NCBI GenBank assembly: GCA_949935685.1
Contig: CATLGN010000001.1
Location: forward strand, 1 to 27,166
Length of the DNA: 27,166 nucleotides
Direction of reading: 5' to 3'
Source of the DNA: an uncultured Lachnospiraceae bacterium
Lineage (GTDB): Bacteria > Bacillota > Clostridia > Lachnospirales > Lachnospiraceae
Below, in pieces: positions 7,429-19,660 of this stretch; position 1 is the stretch's first letter, and each line of letters opens with the position of its first letter. The notes under the pieces are model-generated. The model was not told the DNA's origin and did not search any database. It was given only the letters and a program-made list of their open reading frames with translations. The position numbers were made by a program, and so were the translations under genes.

Positions 7429-9300
7429 ATGGATAAAAATCAGGCGGCATATATCATTGATCTGCTGCAAAGAGGCGAGTCAATACCGGAGGATATGAAG
7501 CATGTTCTCTTTCCGCCGCGGAAGGCGGAGTATGAACTCACATATGCGGGAAAGATGCGGCGGGAAGACATACTGGCCGGTGCGGATGAGGTATTGCCCG
7601 TGCCGCTGCAGCAGGAGCACGTCTATGGAGAGACTTCGGGCTGGCGTAATATGCTTGTCTTCGGGGACAATCTGCAGTTTTTGAAGACGGTTTATGAGGA
7701 CCGGGACCCGCTTTTGCGGGGTAAGGTAAAAGGCAAAGTGAAGATGATCTACATCGATCCGCCGTTTGCCACGGAATATGATTTCAGCGGGAAAGAGGGC
7801 GAAAAGTCCTATACGGATAAACGCGCCGGCGCGGAATTTATCGAATTTCTGCGGCGGCGGCTGATTGTCGCCCGGGAGATTCTCGCGCCGGACGGCGTAA
7901 TCTATGTTCACCTTGACTGGAAAAAGGTGCATTATATCAAGCTTGTTATGGATGAGGTTTTCGGGGAAAATCATTTTAAAAACGAGATTATCTGGAAGTA
8001 TTTCGGCCCTACCAGCACGTCAAAAAACTATCCCCGAAAGCACGAGGTCATTTTATTTTATTCCAATTCGGACGACTATTATTTTGACAGCAATGCGACG
8101 CTGATTGCCTATGATGAAAAGGCGGTCAAACGGTATGACCGCAGGGATGAGAACGGGGAAGCCTATAAGATTTACTATGAGGAGGACGGCCGGGAGCGGC
8201 GGGCCTATATGAAGGACGGAAAGCCCACGGACGTGTTTCAGATTCCTTTTGTGCAGGGGACGGCCAGAGAGCGGCTCGGTTATCCGACGCAGAAGCCGGA
8301 GGCGCTGATCGAGCGGTTTATCCGGGCATCAACACGTCCCGGCGATCTGGTGATGGACTTTTTCGCCGGATCGGGCACGACGCTGGCCGTTGCGGAAAAA
8401 CTGGGCCGGCGGTGGATCGGCTGTGACATCGGGAAGTTTTCGTATTATCTGATTCAGAAGCGGCTGTTGCAGATCGGGGAGAGCAAATCACTGCAGTCCA
8501 AAAAGAAATACGGCAAGAACTGCAGCCCGTTTATAACCTGTACGCTGGGAGCGTATGAGTTACGGAAAGCGTTGCAACTGGCCTGGGATGATTATAAAGT
8601 CTTTGCGGCCGGATTGTTCGGCGTTACGCTGCAGGAACGGACAGTGCGGGGCGTTCGCTTTGAGGGAGAACTGCGCGGTTGCTGCGTCAAGTTTTTTAAT
8701 TATCAGCAGTTCACAGGCAGCGCGGTGGACGAGGCATATCTGCAAGAAATCGAAGCGGCGGCCGGCGGCAGTCTTGGCAGCCGGGTCTATATTATCGCGC
8801 CCGCGAATTATATCGAATTTTTTTCGGATTATTATGAAACCGGCGAGACCCGTTACTATTTTCTGAAGATTCCCTATCAGATGATTCGGGAATTGCATCA
8901 GACGGCTTTCGCGCAGGCGAGACAGCCAAAGAGCAAACATGAGACGAACGGCGTGGAAGAAATCCGCGGGTTTCATTTCAACCGGACGCCGGACGTGCAG
9001 GCGGAATATGTGGCGGAGGGCGGCGGCATCACGATAACGATTGTGGATTTTGTATGCAACGAGCCGGACACGATCAAATCGGACCGGGAAAAAACGGCAA
9101 CGGGAATCGAACTGCTGTCCGCGGTCATGGTGGATACGGCATATAACGGCCGCTATTTTTCCGTGTCGCATGTGTTTTATCAGGATGAGATCGGTGATGC
9201 GATCTGCGTGCCGCTGGAGAGCGGCGCGGGCGTCGTTATGGTGAAATATATTGATATTTATGGAAATGAGTTCACAGAGAAAGTACAGGTAGACGGTTAA
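7429..9300 (+). CDS. mod: type III restriction-modification DNA methyltransferase (Mod)
   Basis: A 623-residue adenine-N6 (N6_N4_Mtase) methyltransferase. The catalytic motif IV, DPPF at 110-113, comes before the SAM-binding FAGSG at 312-316. This is the beta-class order found in type III Mod subunits such as EcoP15I Mod. Residues about 175-290 between them should hold the target-recognition region. YPTQKPEALIERFI and GRRWIGCDI are conserved parts of the family. About 350-623 is a further region I cannot assign. The res gene starts inside the stop codon (TAATG), so the two are translationally coupled, as expected for subunits of one complex. No simple-sequence repeat suggests phase variation. 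There is no promoter in the 54-base gap upstream, only an inverted repeat. Confidence 0.92.
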   Translation: MDKNQAAYIIDLLQRGESIPEDMKHVLFPPRKAEYELTYAGKMRREDILAGADEVLPVPLQQEHVYGETSGWRNMLVFGDNLQFLKTVYEDRDPLLRGKVKGKVKMIYIDPPFATEYDFSGKEGEKSYTDKRAGAEFIEFLRRRLIVAREILAPDGVIYVHLDWKKVHYIKLVMDEVFGENHFKNEIIWKYFGPTSTSKNYPRKHEVILFYSNSDDYYFDSNATLIAYDEKAVKRYDRRDENGEAYKIYYEEDGRERRAYMKDGKPTDVFQIPFVQGTARERLGYPTQKPEALIERFIRASTRPGDLVMDFFAGSGTTLAVAEKLGRRWIGCDIGKFSYYLIQKRLLQIGESKSLQSKKKYGKNCSPFITCTLGAYELRKALQLAWDDYKVFAAGLFGVTLQERTVRGVRFEGELRGCCVKFFNYQQFTGSAVDEAYLQEIEAAAGGSLGSRVYIIAPANYIEFFSDYYETGETRYYFLKIPYQMIRELHQTAFAQARQPKSKHETNGVEEIRGFHFNRTPDVQAEYVAEGGGITITIVDFVCNEPDTIKSDREKTATGIELLSAVMVDTAYNGRYFSVSHVFYQDEIGDAICVPLESGAGVVMVKYIDIYGNEFTEKVQVDG

Positions 9301-11918
9301 TGGAAGAAAGGCTTGTTTTTGAGCAGAAAGCGCTTGTCCTGAAAGTAAATCCGAATTATGATCCCGGCAGACTGCGTTTCCGGGAATGGGAGGCTTTTAT
9401 GGCCGGGCTGTGCGGGGACAGGACGTATCAGGCCGAAGCCATGCAAAGCGCTGTGCTGTACCTTCTGTCGGGGCGTTATGGATGTACGGAAGATCTGGTA
9501 GCGGAAAATTACAACCGTAACGGTGAACTGGCAAAGCGGTTCGGAACGCTGGAGGAGTATTACCGGCATCTGCAGCTTCCGGGGAAGTTGTACGCTTCCA
9601 TCGATCTGGCGACGGGAACCGGAAAATCGTATGTGATATACGGGATCGCCCGTATTATGCTGGGACTGGGAGCAGTGGATAAGGTGCTGGTGCTCTGTCC
9701 TTCCGTTACGATTGAGCGGGAATTGAAACAAAAGTTCGTGCAGCTCGGCGGGGACCGGCGGTTAAACGATCTGGTTCCGCAGGACGCCGTGTATGCGAAT
9801 CCGGGGATTGTGAACGGTACGCAGACGGTTGTGGCGGGAAACATCTGTGTGGAAAATATCCATGCCGTATACGAGGGGACCGGCAGTTCCATAGCGGACA
9901 GCTTCCGGGGACAGGGGGAGCGGACGCTTGTGCTCAACGATGAAGTGCATCATGTGTTTAACAAAACGGGCGGCAATGATACGGAGAGCCGGAATATTAA
10001 AAAGTGGAAGGCTTTTTTGCTGGACGAAAGCTATGGCTTTCGGTATATTCTTGGCTTTACCGGGACAGCTTATATCGAGAACGCCTATTTTGCGGACGTC
10101 ATTTATCGATATTCCCTGCGCAGGGCGATAGAAGACCGCGTTGTGAAAAATATCGAATATATTCAGAAAGACGACAGCATCGACGAAAACGAGAAATTTC
10201 AGAAAATTTATGAAAATCACCGTTATAACAAAGATAGATACGCGCTTGTCAAACCGCTGACGATTCTCGTGACAAAGGACATCCGCAGCGCGGAGCGGCT
10301 GCGGGAAGATCTGACGGACTTTCTGGCCAAGACGGAGCGGCGGGAGACGGCTGCGGTGGAACAGAAAGTGCTCATTGTGACATCGCATAAGAAACACAAA
10401 GCCAACGTGGCCAGGCTGCGGTATGTGGACAGCCGGGACGACAGCATCGAGTGGATTATTTCGGTCTCCATGCTGACGGAGGGATGGGACGTGAAAAATG
10501 TGTTCCAGATCGTTCCCTGGGAGGACCGGGCGTTTAACTCCCGGCTGCTGATCGCACAGGTACTGGGGCGGGGCCTGCGCCTTCCGATCGAGTATGTCAG
10601 TCCGCCGCCGAAGGTGATCGTCTTTAATCACGATGCGTGGAGCCGCAATATCAGGGAGCTTGTGCTGGAGATTCTGGAGATGGAGATCCGCATTGCCAGC
10701 CGCGTCATTACGGAGGGCGAGCGGGAGAAATACCATTTTGCGCTGCATCATTTTCAATATGCGCGCAGAGAGGAAGAAACGCAGCGAAAGCAGCGGAGCG
10801 ATACGTTTGACTTCAGCAGGCTGCAGCAGGAAGGAATCCGTCTGGAGTCGCAGGTGCTGGAGGCGGAAAAAGGTTCTGTCTATGAGACCGCGGTGGGGAT
10901 TGCAGGCGGCCCCCGTGAAAAAAACTATCTGATACAATATGACAGCTATCCGGTGTCGGAGGTGATCGACAGGCTGTATGCGGAGCTCACGGTGCGCGAC
11001 TGGGAAGGGCGCATTCTGAAGCTGGGCGACGAGGCGTATACGAGAGACCGGCTTCCGCCGCGGGAGGAGATCGAGCGGATTGTCGTGATGTCGCTGGAGC
11101 GGGTCGGCGTCACGGACGGCCGGGTTACGGAAAAGAACCGCAACCGCATTCTCAACGCGTTTTCCACGTTGCTGCGCAAAACCGGCAAAACGGTTGTGCA
11201 GACGGTTGTCACAGAAAAGCCGTATACGATCAGTACCCGGGATATGGAACCGTATTCTTACGGTATCGGGAGCCTTCGCAGCGGCAGTTCCGTGTTTTAC
11301 AGCAGCGACTGGGAAGCGGAAATTACGGATCCGGAGCGGCGGAAAATTCTGGAGACGATAATCGAAGACGATATGCTGCCCAAGCGCGCCACAAAGGAGA
11401 TCGGCGCATACCGGTTTAAAACGCCGGTCGATCTGGTCGTGACAGCCCAGAAGCCGGAAATGACGTTTGTGGACGCTCTGTGCAGGGACAAAACGGCAGA
11501 AGTGACAACGGCATGGATCAAATCCCGTGACCGGAACTTTTATGCCATTCCCTATGCGCTCAAATACGGCGGCCGGGAGAGTAAGACAAGGACCTACTCG
11601 CACAAGCAGTTCAGTCCCGACTTTTTTATCCGTGTCGAAAAAGATACGATGGCCTATACGATTGTGGTGGAAACAAAGGATGACAGAGATGTCTCGGATA
11701 TGAATCTGGCAAAATACAAGGCGGGAAAACGGCATTTTCAGGAATTGAATCATAAGCTGGAACATGCCGGTATCACGCACCGGTATCTGTTTCATTTTCT
11801 GAGCCCGGTTTCCTACCCGGAATTTTTTGCCTATGTCAGAGACGGCAGACTGTTCGACGGAACGTTTCGGAGCGAGCTGGAAGCGCTCCTGGAAGAATAT
11901 GACGGAAGCGAAACTTAG
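9300..11918 (+). CDS. res: type III restriction enzyme helicase-nuclease subunit (Res)
   Basis: An 872-residue ATP-dependent translocase and nuclease that works with Mod to cut unmethylated DNA. Superfamily 2 motifs run in order: Walker A GTGKS at 106-110, the DEAD-like box DEVHH at 214-218 (most relatives have DEAHH or similar), LGFTGTAY (motif III), and SMLTEGWDVKNVFQIVPW followed by QVLGRGLRLP (motifs V and VI). The C-terminal PD-(D/E)xK nuclease is complete: PDF with Asp774, then Glu791 and Lys793 in VVETKD. All active sites look intact, so the enzyme is probably functional. It is somewhat shorter than EcoP15I Res (about 970 aa). The ATG overlaps the mod stop by one base. The gene ends 30 bases from the convergent DUF402 gene. 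Confidence 0.93.
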   Translation: MEERLVFEQKALVLKVNPNYDPGRLRFREWEAFMAGLCGDRTYQAEAMQSAVLYLLSGRYGCTEDLVAENYNRNGELAKRFGTLEEYYRHLQLPGKLYASIDLATGTGKSYVIYGIARIMLGLGAVDKVLVLCPSVTIERELKQKFVQLGGDRRLNDLVPQDAVYANPGIVNGTQTVVAGNICVENIHAVYEGTGSSIADSFRGQGERTLVLNDEVHHVFNKTGGNDTESRNIKKWKAFLLDESYGFRYILGFTGTAYIENAYFADVIYRYSLRRAIEDRVVKNIEYIQKDDSIDENEKFQKIYENHRYNKDRYALVKPLTILVTKDIRSAERLREDLTDFLAKTERRETAAVEQKVLIVTSHKKHKANVARLRYVDSRDDSIEWIISVSMLTEGWDVKNVFQIVPWEDRAFNSRLLIAQVLGRGLRLPIEYVSPPPKVIVFNHDAWSRNIRELVLEILEMEIRIASRVITEGEREKYHFALHHFQYARREEETQRKQRSDTFDFSRLQQEGIRLESQVLEAEKGSVYETAVGIAGGPREKNYLIQYDSYPVSEVIDRLYAELTVRDWEGRILKLGDEAYTRDRLPPREEIERIVVMSLERVGVTDGRVTEKNRNRILNAFSTLLRKTGKTVVQTVVTEKPYTISTRDMEPYSYGIGSLRSGSSVFYSSDWEAEITDPERRKILETIIEDDMLPKRATKEIGAYRFKTPVDLVVTAQKPEMTFVDALCRDKTAEVTTAWIKSRDRNFYAIPYALKYGGRESKTRTYSHKQFSPDFFIRVEKDTMAYTIVVETKDDRDVSDMNLAKYKAGKRHFQELNHKLEHAGITHRYLFHFLSPVSYPEFFAYVRDGRLFDGTFRSELEALLEEYDGSET

Positions 11919-11948
11919 CGAAAGACTGGGGCGGCAGCTATATGGCGG

Positions 11949-12428
11949 TTATCGCTCGTATTGCTCGATATATTTTGTCAGTTCCGGCAGACGGCCGTCA
12001 TAAATGACAGAAAGCAGGCTGTTGCAGGAGAGCAGGGCGCGTTTTAACTCATCCATGGTGATGCCGCCCTGTTCCAGCGCGGGTACCATCTCGTCGAGAT
12101 CGACGACTTTTACAAAACCGTCCGGATACACGATCACGTCAGCCAGCAGGTCAGTGACGATAAATCGGCGGCCGTCCGGGATATATTCGGTGGTGATAAT
12201 ATCACAATAATAATACAGAAGGGAACCGTCTGCACGATAAAATTTGCTGACTTTGTATCCCTCTTTCAGAAAATAACAGGAATAGCCGTGATGCAGATCC
12301 TTTCGCGGCTTCAGCGCGTGCCAGCCGGTGACGATGCGGTTTTCATCCCACGACAAAATCGTATCATCTTTGAGTAAAATGCATTCGTCCGGGATGATTC
12401 GTTTCCGGTAAAGCAAAGGATAATTCAT
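11949..12428 (-). CDS. DUF402 family protein (possible nucleotide phosphatase)
   Basis: A 159-residue DUF402 protein. Characterised members of the family include nucleoside tri-/diphosphatases and FomD; the substrate here is unknown. Visible features are WDENRIVTGWHALKPRKD, the DGSLLYYYCDI strand pair, and the acidic core FIVTDLLADVIVYPDG with KVVDLDEM, whose carboxylates bind metal in the family. The start at 12428 is set by GGAGG ten bases upstream on the minus strand; a reading from 12485 would overlap its own promoter. The gene is convergent with res, with no clear terminator between them, and divergent from the atp operon. Confidence 0.85.
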   Translation of the reverse strand: MNYPLLYRKRIIPDECILLKDDTILSWDENRIVTGWHALKPRKDLHHGYSCYFLKEGYKVSKFYRADGSLLYYYCDIITTEYIPDGRRFIVTDLLADVIVYPDGFVKVVDLDEMVPALEQGGITMDELKRALLSCNSLLSVIYDGRLPELTKYIEQYER

Positions 12429-12456
12429 GGGCAGCCTCCGTTTCTGTATATGTAAA

Positions 12457-12485
12457 ATGCTACACGCGGGACAGGTAAAAGTCAA
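12457..12485 (-). promoter_or_regulatory. promoter for the DUF402 gene
   Basis: On the minus strand TTGACT (12480-12485), a 17-bp spacer and TAGCAT (12457-12462) form a plausible sigma-A promoter about 30 bases ahead of the ATG. It lies back to back with the atp promoter. Confidence 0.6.
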
Positions 12486-12505
12486 CAGGTTTTTTCAGGT
12501 TTGGC

Positions 12506-12534
12506 TTTACAGAAAGACAATAATTGGATATAAT
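12506..12534 (+). promoter_or_regulatory. promoter of the ATP synthase operon
   Basis: TTTACA (12506-12511), exactly 17 bp, then TATAAT (12529-12534): a near-consensus sigma-A promoter. Initiation near 12541 puts the start of transcription 12 bases before the atpZ ATG, leaving room for only the ribosome site and little scope for leader-based control. Confidence 0.85.
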
Positions 12535-12552
12535 GCAGAATGGGAGTGTGAA

Positions 12553-12846
12553 ATGAGGAAAAGGGAAAATCAAAGGAAAGGTAAGAAAACTGATAAATCA
12601 GTATATCAGGCGCTTACGACGATCAGTCAGTTTGGTATCTATATGCTCGTCCCCATTTTTCTATGTTCTTTTTTCGGCATCCTGTTAGATAGAAAAATGG
12701 GGACGTCCTGTTTTTTTATGATTGTCCTGTTTTTTGCGGGGGCATTGGCCGGATTTCGCAATGTGTTTCTGCTGGCGAAGCGGATTTACAGTGGCAAGGA
12801 GGAACGGACACCGTATGGAGAAAAAAAGCAAAACGGAGATTCCTGA
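12553..12846 (+). CDS. atpZ: AtpZ/AtpI-family protein
   Basis: A 97-residue membrane protein of the ATPase_gene1 (AtpZ/AtpI) family. A basic N-terminus (RKRENQRKGKKTDKS) precedes two membrane helices, about 26-45 and 54-72. The hairpin FGILLDRKMG and the end AGFRNVFLL are family hallmarks. Bacterial AtpZ and AtpI have been linked to rotor assembly and to Mg2+/Ca2+ supply for the ATP synthase; which applies here is unknown. GGGAGTG at 12542-12548 supports the ATG at 12553. Its 3' end overlaps atpI by 32 bases, which suggests coupled translation. Confidence 0.85.
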   Translation: MRKRENQRKGKKTDKSVYQALTTISQFGIYMLVPIFLCSFFGILLDRKMGTSCFFMIVLFFAGALAGFRNVFLLAKRIYSGKEERTPYGEKKQNGDS

Positions 12847-13216
12847 TACGCTGAAAGAACTGTTTGCCGGTATTCTCGCAGCCCTGCTCCTGTTTCAGGC
12901 GACGATCGTCTGGTTTGTGAGGGACAGACTTTCCTACAGTCTGGGACTGTGGATCGGCGGCGCGCTCGCGGCGGCGCTGGCATGGCATATGTGGAAGACG
13001 CTCGATCGGGCGCTTTCGATGGGCGAGGCGGGGGCACAGAAAACAATGCGCCGGCAGTCGGCGGTCCGTTATGGTATGATTGTGGTAATACTGGGCATTC
13101 TGATGATTACGGAGGCGGCGAATCCGCTTGCGGCTTTTCTGGGCATTATGACACTGAAAGTAGCGGCATATATACAGCCGATTACCCATAATGTTATATT
13201 CAGGTTAAGGAGGTGA
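12815..13216 (+). CDS. atpI: ATP synthase subunit I
   Basis: A 133-residue membrane protein in the position of AtpI, directly before atpB. Four helices are visible: about 16-33, 41-58, 86-104 and a last one near 105-125. Similarity to AtpI is by topology and context more than by clear motifs. The ATG at 12815 follows AAGGAGG (12796-12802) at a rather long spacing of 12 bases and lies inside the atpZ reading frame; in-frame codons further upstream look unlike the family. AtpI helps assemble the c-ring in several bacteria. Confidence 0.78.
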   Translation: MEKKSKTEIPDTLKELFAGILAALLLFQATIVWFVRDRLSYSLGLWIGGALAAALAWHMWKTLDRALSMGEAGAQKTMRRQSAVRYGMIVVILGILMITEAANPLAAFLGIMTLKVAAYIQPITHNVIFRLRR

Positions 13217-13220
13217 ATCT

Positions 13221-14218
<998 letters not shown>

Positions 14219-14255
14219 AAGTCTCTTTTACAAAATCTTATGAAAGGAGGCAGAC

Positions 14256-14761
14256 ATGGACTCATATTTATTTGACCTGACACCACAGCTTCTGCATGAT
14301 GCGGTTTTGAGCATGATTGCGGTTTTCACGCTGTTTCTGGTGGCGTCGCATTTGCTGTTCAATCCCATCCGGGATATGCTGAAAAAGCGCCGGGAAAAGA
14401 TCCAGAGCGAGCTCAGCGATGCGAAGCAGAGCCGCGATGAAGCGCTCAGCCTGAAAGAAACATATGAAGAAAAGCTGAAGGGAATCGAGAAGGAAGCGGA
14501 AGAAATACTGAGTGCTGCCAGAAAGAAAGCGCTGGCAAACGAGGCGAAGATTATTGCGGAAGCCAAGGAAGAAGCGGCAAGAATCCGGGAGCGCGCCGTT
14601 ACGGAAGCGGAACTGGAGAAAAAGAAAGCGGCCGACGATGTGAAAAGAGAGATGGTTTCCATCGCGTCGATTATGGCAGGCAAGGTGGTTGCCGCATCCA
14701 TTGATACGGCGGTTCAGGACAGCCTGATAGAGGAAACGTTGAAGGAAATAGGTGATACTAC

Positions 14762-14774
<13 letters not shown>
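14256..14774 (+). CDS. atpF: F-type ATP synthase subunit b
   Basis: Peripheral stalk subunit of 172 residues. One N-terminal membrane helix (about 12-35) is followed by FNPIRDMLKKRREKI and then a long, highly charged helix to about residue 140 that dimerises and reaches F1. GAAAGGAGG sits eight bases before the ATG. The 3' end overlaps atpH by 13 bases, a common coupling in this operon. Confidence 0.95.
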
Positions 14775-16835
<2,061 letters not shown>

Positions 16836-16854
16836 GTGGAAAGGGTGATATGTT

Positions 16855-17712
16855 ATGGCCTCGATGATAGACATCAAACGACGCAAAGTCAGTATTCAGA
16901 GTACTCAACAGATTACCAAAGCCATGAAGCTTGTATCCACGGTAAAGCTCCAGCGTGCGAAACTGCGCGCGGAGCAGTCGAAAGCATATTTTGACTGTAT
17001 GTACGAGACCGTTACCTCCATGCTTGCGAAAACCGGTCACAGCGACCATCCGTATCTGAAAGGCGGCGGAGGCAAAAAGGCTGTGGTTGTTATCACTTCC
17101 AACAGAGGGCTTGCAGGCGGGTATAATTCCAATGTGATCAAACTGATCACCAATGGAACGCTGCGGAAAGAGGAACTGCTGATCTATGCAGTGGGAAAGA
17201 AAGGCAGAGATCTCCTTTCCCGCCGCGGGTATGAGATCGCAGGCGATTTTTCCGATATGATAGAGGAACCGCAGTATCCGGACGCGCTGCGTCTGGCAGG
17301 CACGCTGCTGGCGGATTTTGCGGAAGGAAAGATCGGGGAGATTTATCTGGCTTATACCGTATTCAAAAATACGGTCAGTCATATTCCGACGCTCCTGAAA
17401 CTGCTTCCCGTAGAGGGGACGGCCGTGGATGCAGCGGAAGACAAGACGGCGCAGGTTCCGATGAATTTTGAACCGGAAGACGACGAGGCGCTGGATTTGA
17501 TCATTCCGAAGTATATTACCAGTCTGCTTTACGGAGGACTGGTGGAAGCGGCGGCCAGTGAAAACGGTGCGAGGATGCAGGCGATGGATTCGGCGACAAG
17601 CAATGCGGAAGAAATAATCAGCCATCTGACGCTCCTGTATAACAGAGCGCGCCAGGGTTCTATTACGCAGGAATTGACGGAAATCATAGCTGGTGCGGAG
17701 GCAATCAGTTAG
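16855..17712 (+). CDS. atpG: F-type ATP synthase subunit gamma
   Basis: Central rotor shaft, 285 residues. The N-terminal helix (DIKRRKVSIQSTQQITKAMK) and C-terminal helix (ATSNAEEIISHLTLLYNRAR) that form the coiled coil are conserved, as is the Rossmann-like centre with VVITSNRGLAGGYN. GGAAAGGGTGAT lies before the ATG. Confidence 0.97.
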   Translation: MASMIDIKRRKVSIQSTQQITKAMKLVSTVKLQRAKLRAEQSKAYFDCMYETVTSMLAKTGHSDHPYLKGGGGKKAVVVITSNRGLAGGYNSNVIKLITNGTLRKEELLIYAVGKKGRDLLSRRGYEIAGDFSDMIEEPQYPDALRLAGTLLADFAEGKIGEIYLAYTVFKNTVSHIPTLLKLLPVEGTAVDAAEDKTAQVPMNFEPEDDEALDLIIPKYITSLLYGGLVEAAASENGARMQAMDSATSNAEEIISHLTLLYNRARQGSITQELTEIIAGAEAIS

Positions 17713-17748
17713 TGGTATATAAGAAATCCCGATAAAATAAAGGAGTGA

Positions 17749-19149
<1,401 letters not shown>

Positions 19150-19162
19150 GGGGTGAGAGCGG

Positions 19163-19567
19163 ATGGCGGAAGGAAATACATTTTTATTAAAAATTATTAC
19201 GCCCGACAGGATTTTTTATGAAGGGGATGCTTCGATGGTAGAGTTTAATACGACCGAGGGTGAAATCGGTATCTACCGGGAGCATGTTCCCACGACGGTG
19301 ATTGTCGCGCCGGGAATTCTGACGATCACCGAAGAAGGCGGCGAAAAAGATGCGGCGCTGCATGCGGGGTTTGCCGAGATTCTGCAGGATAAAGTGACGA
19401 TTATGGCCGAGGTGATCGAGTGGCCGGCCGAAATCGATCTTGAGCGCGCCGAGGAGGCGCGCCGCAGAGCGGAGGAACGTCTTGCTTCCAAAACGCCCGA
19501 GACCGATGTGGCGCGGGCAGAAACTGCTCTGCAGAGAGCGATTGCACGAATTTCGGTGAAAAAATAG
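19163..19567 (+). CDS. atpC: F-type ATP synthase subunit epsilon
   Basis: A 134-residue rotor foot and regulatory subunit. An N-terminal beta-sandwich (LLKIITPDRIFYEGDASMVE, then TTEGEIGIYREHVP) is followed by a C-terminal two-helix region (about 92-134, AEEARRRAEERLASK and ARAETALQRAIARIS). That region is full length, so the helical domain that can inhibit ATP hydrolysis in other species is present. It is the last gene of the operon; a strong hairpin follows 26 bases downstream. Confidence 0.95.
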   Translation: MAEGNTFLLKIITPDRIFYEGDASMVEFNTTEGEIGIYREHVPTTVIVAPGILTITEEGGEKDAALHAGFAEILQDKVTIMAEVIEWPAEIDLERAEEARRRAEERLASKTPETDVARAETALQRAIARISVKK

Positions 19568-19590
19568 AAAATTTGGAATTGTGGCGAAAC

Positions 19591-19641
19591 TATAATGCCG
19601 GGATATGGATGATGATAGGGCATCCGTATCCCGGCATTGTA
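19591..19641. terminator. long hairpin between convergent genes
   Basis: AATGCCGGGATATGGATG (19594-19611) pairs with CATCCGTATCCCGGCATT (19621-19638), 18 pairs with a single T.G, extended by three more pairs outside. The loop is nine bases. It lies between atpC and the minus-strand membrane gene and can serve both, though neither side has a long T-run. Confidence 0.7.
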
Positions 19642-19660
19642 TCATTGTGTGGTATGCGTC

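Noticed and set aside
9762..11795. A 677-codon open frame on the minus strand inside res
   Set aside because: It is fully antisense to a gene with clear helicase and nuclease motifs, has no recognisable domain and is rich in His, Arg and Leu, as expected of a shadow frame in this codon usage.
7429..11918. A new defence system such as BREX or DISARM
   Set aside because: Only methyltransferase and helicase-nuclease genes are present, in the normal type III arrangement; no pglX, brxC, drmA-type or other partner genes flank them.
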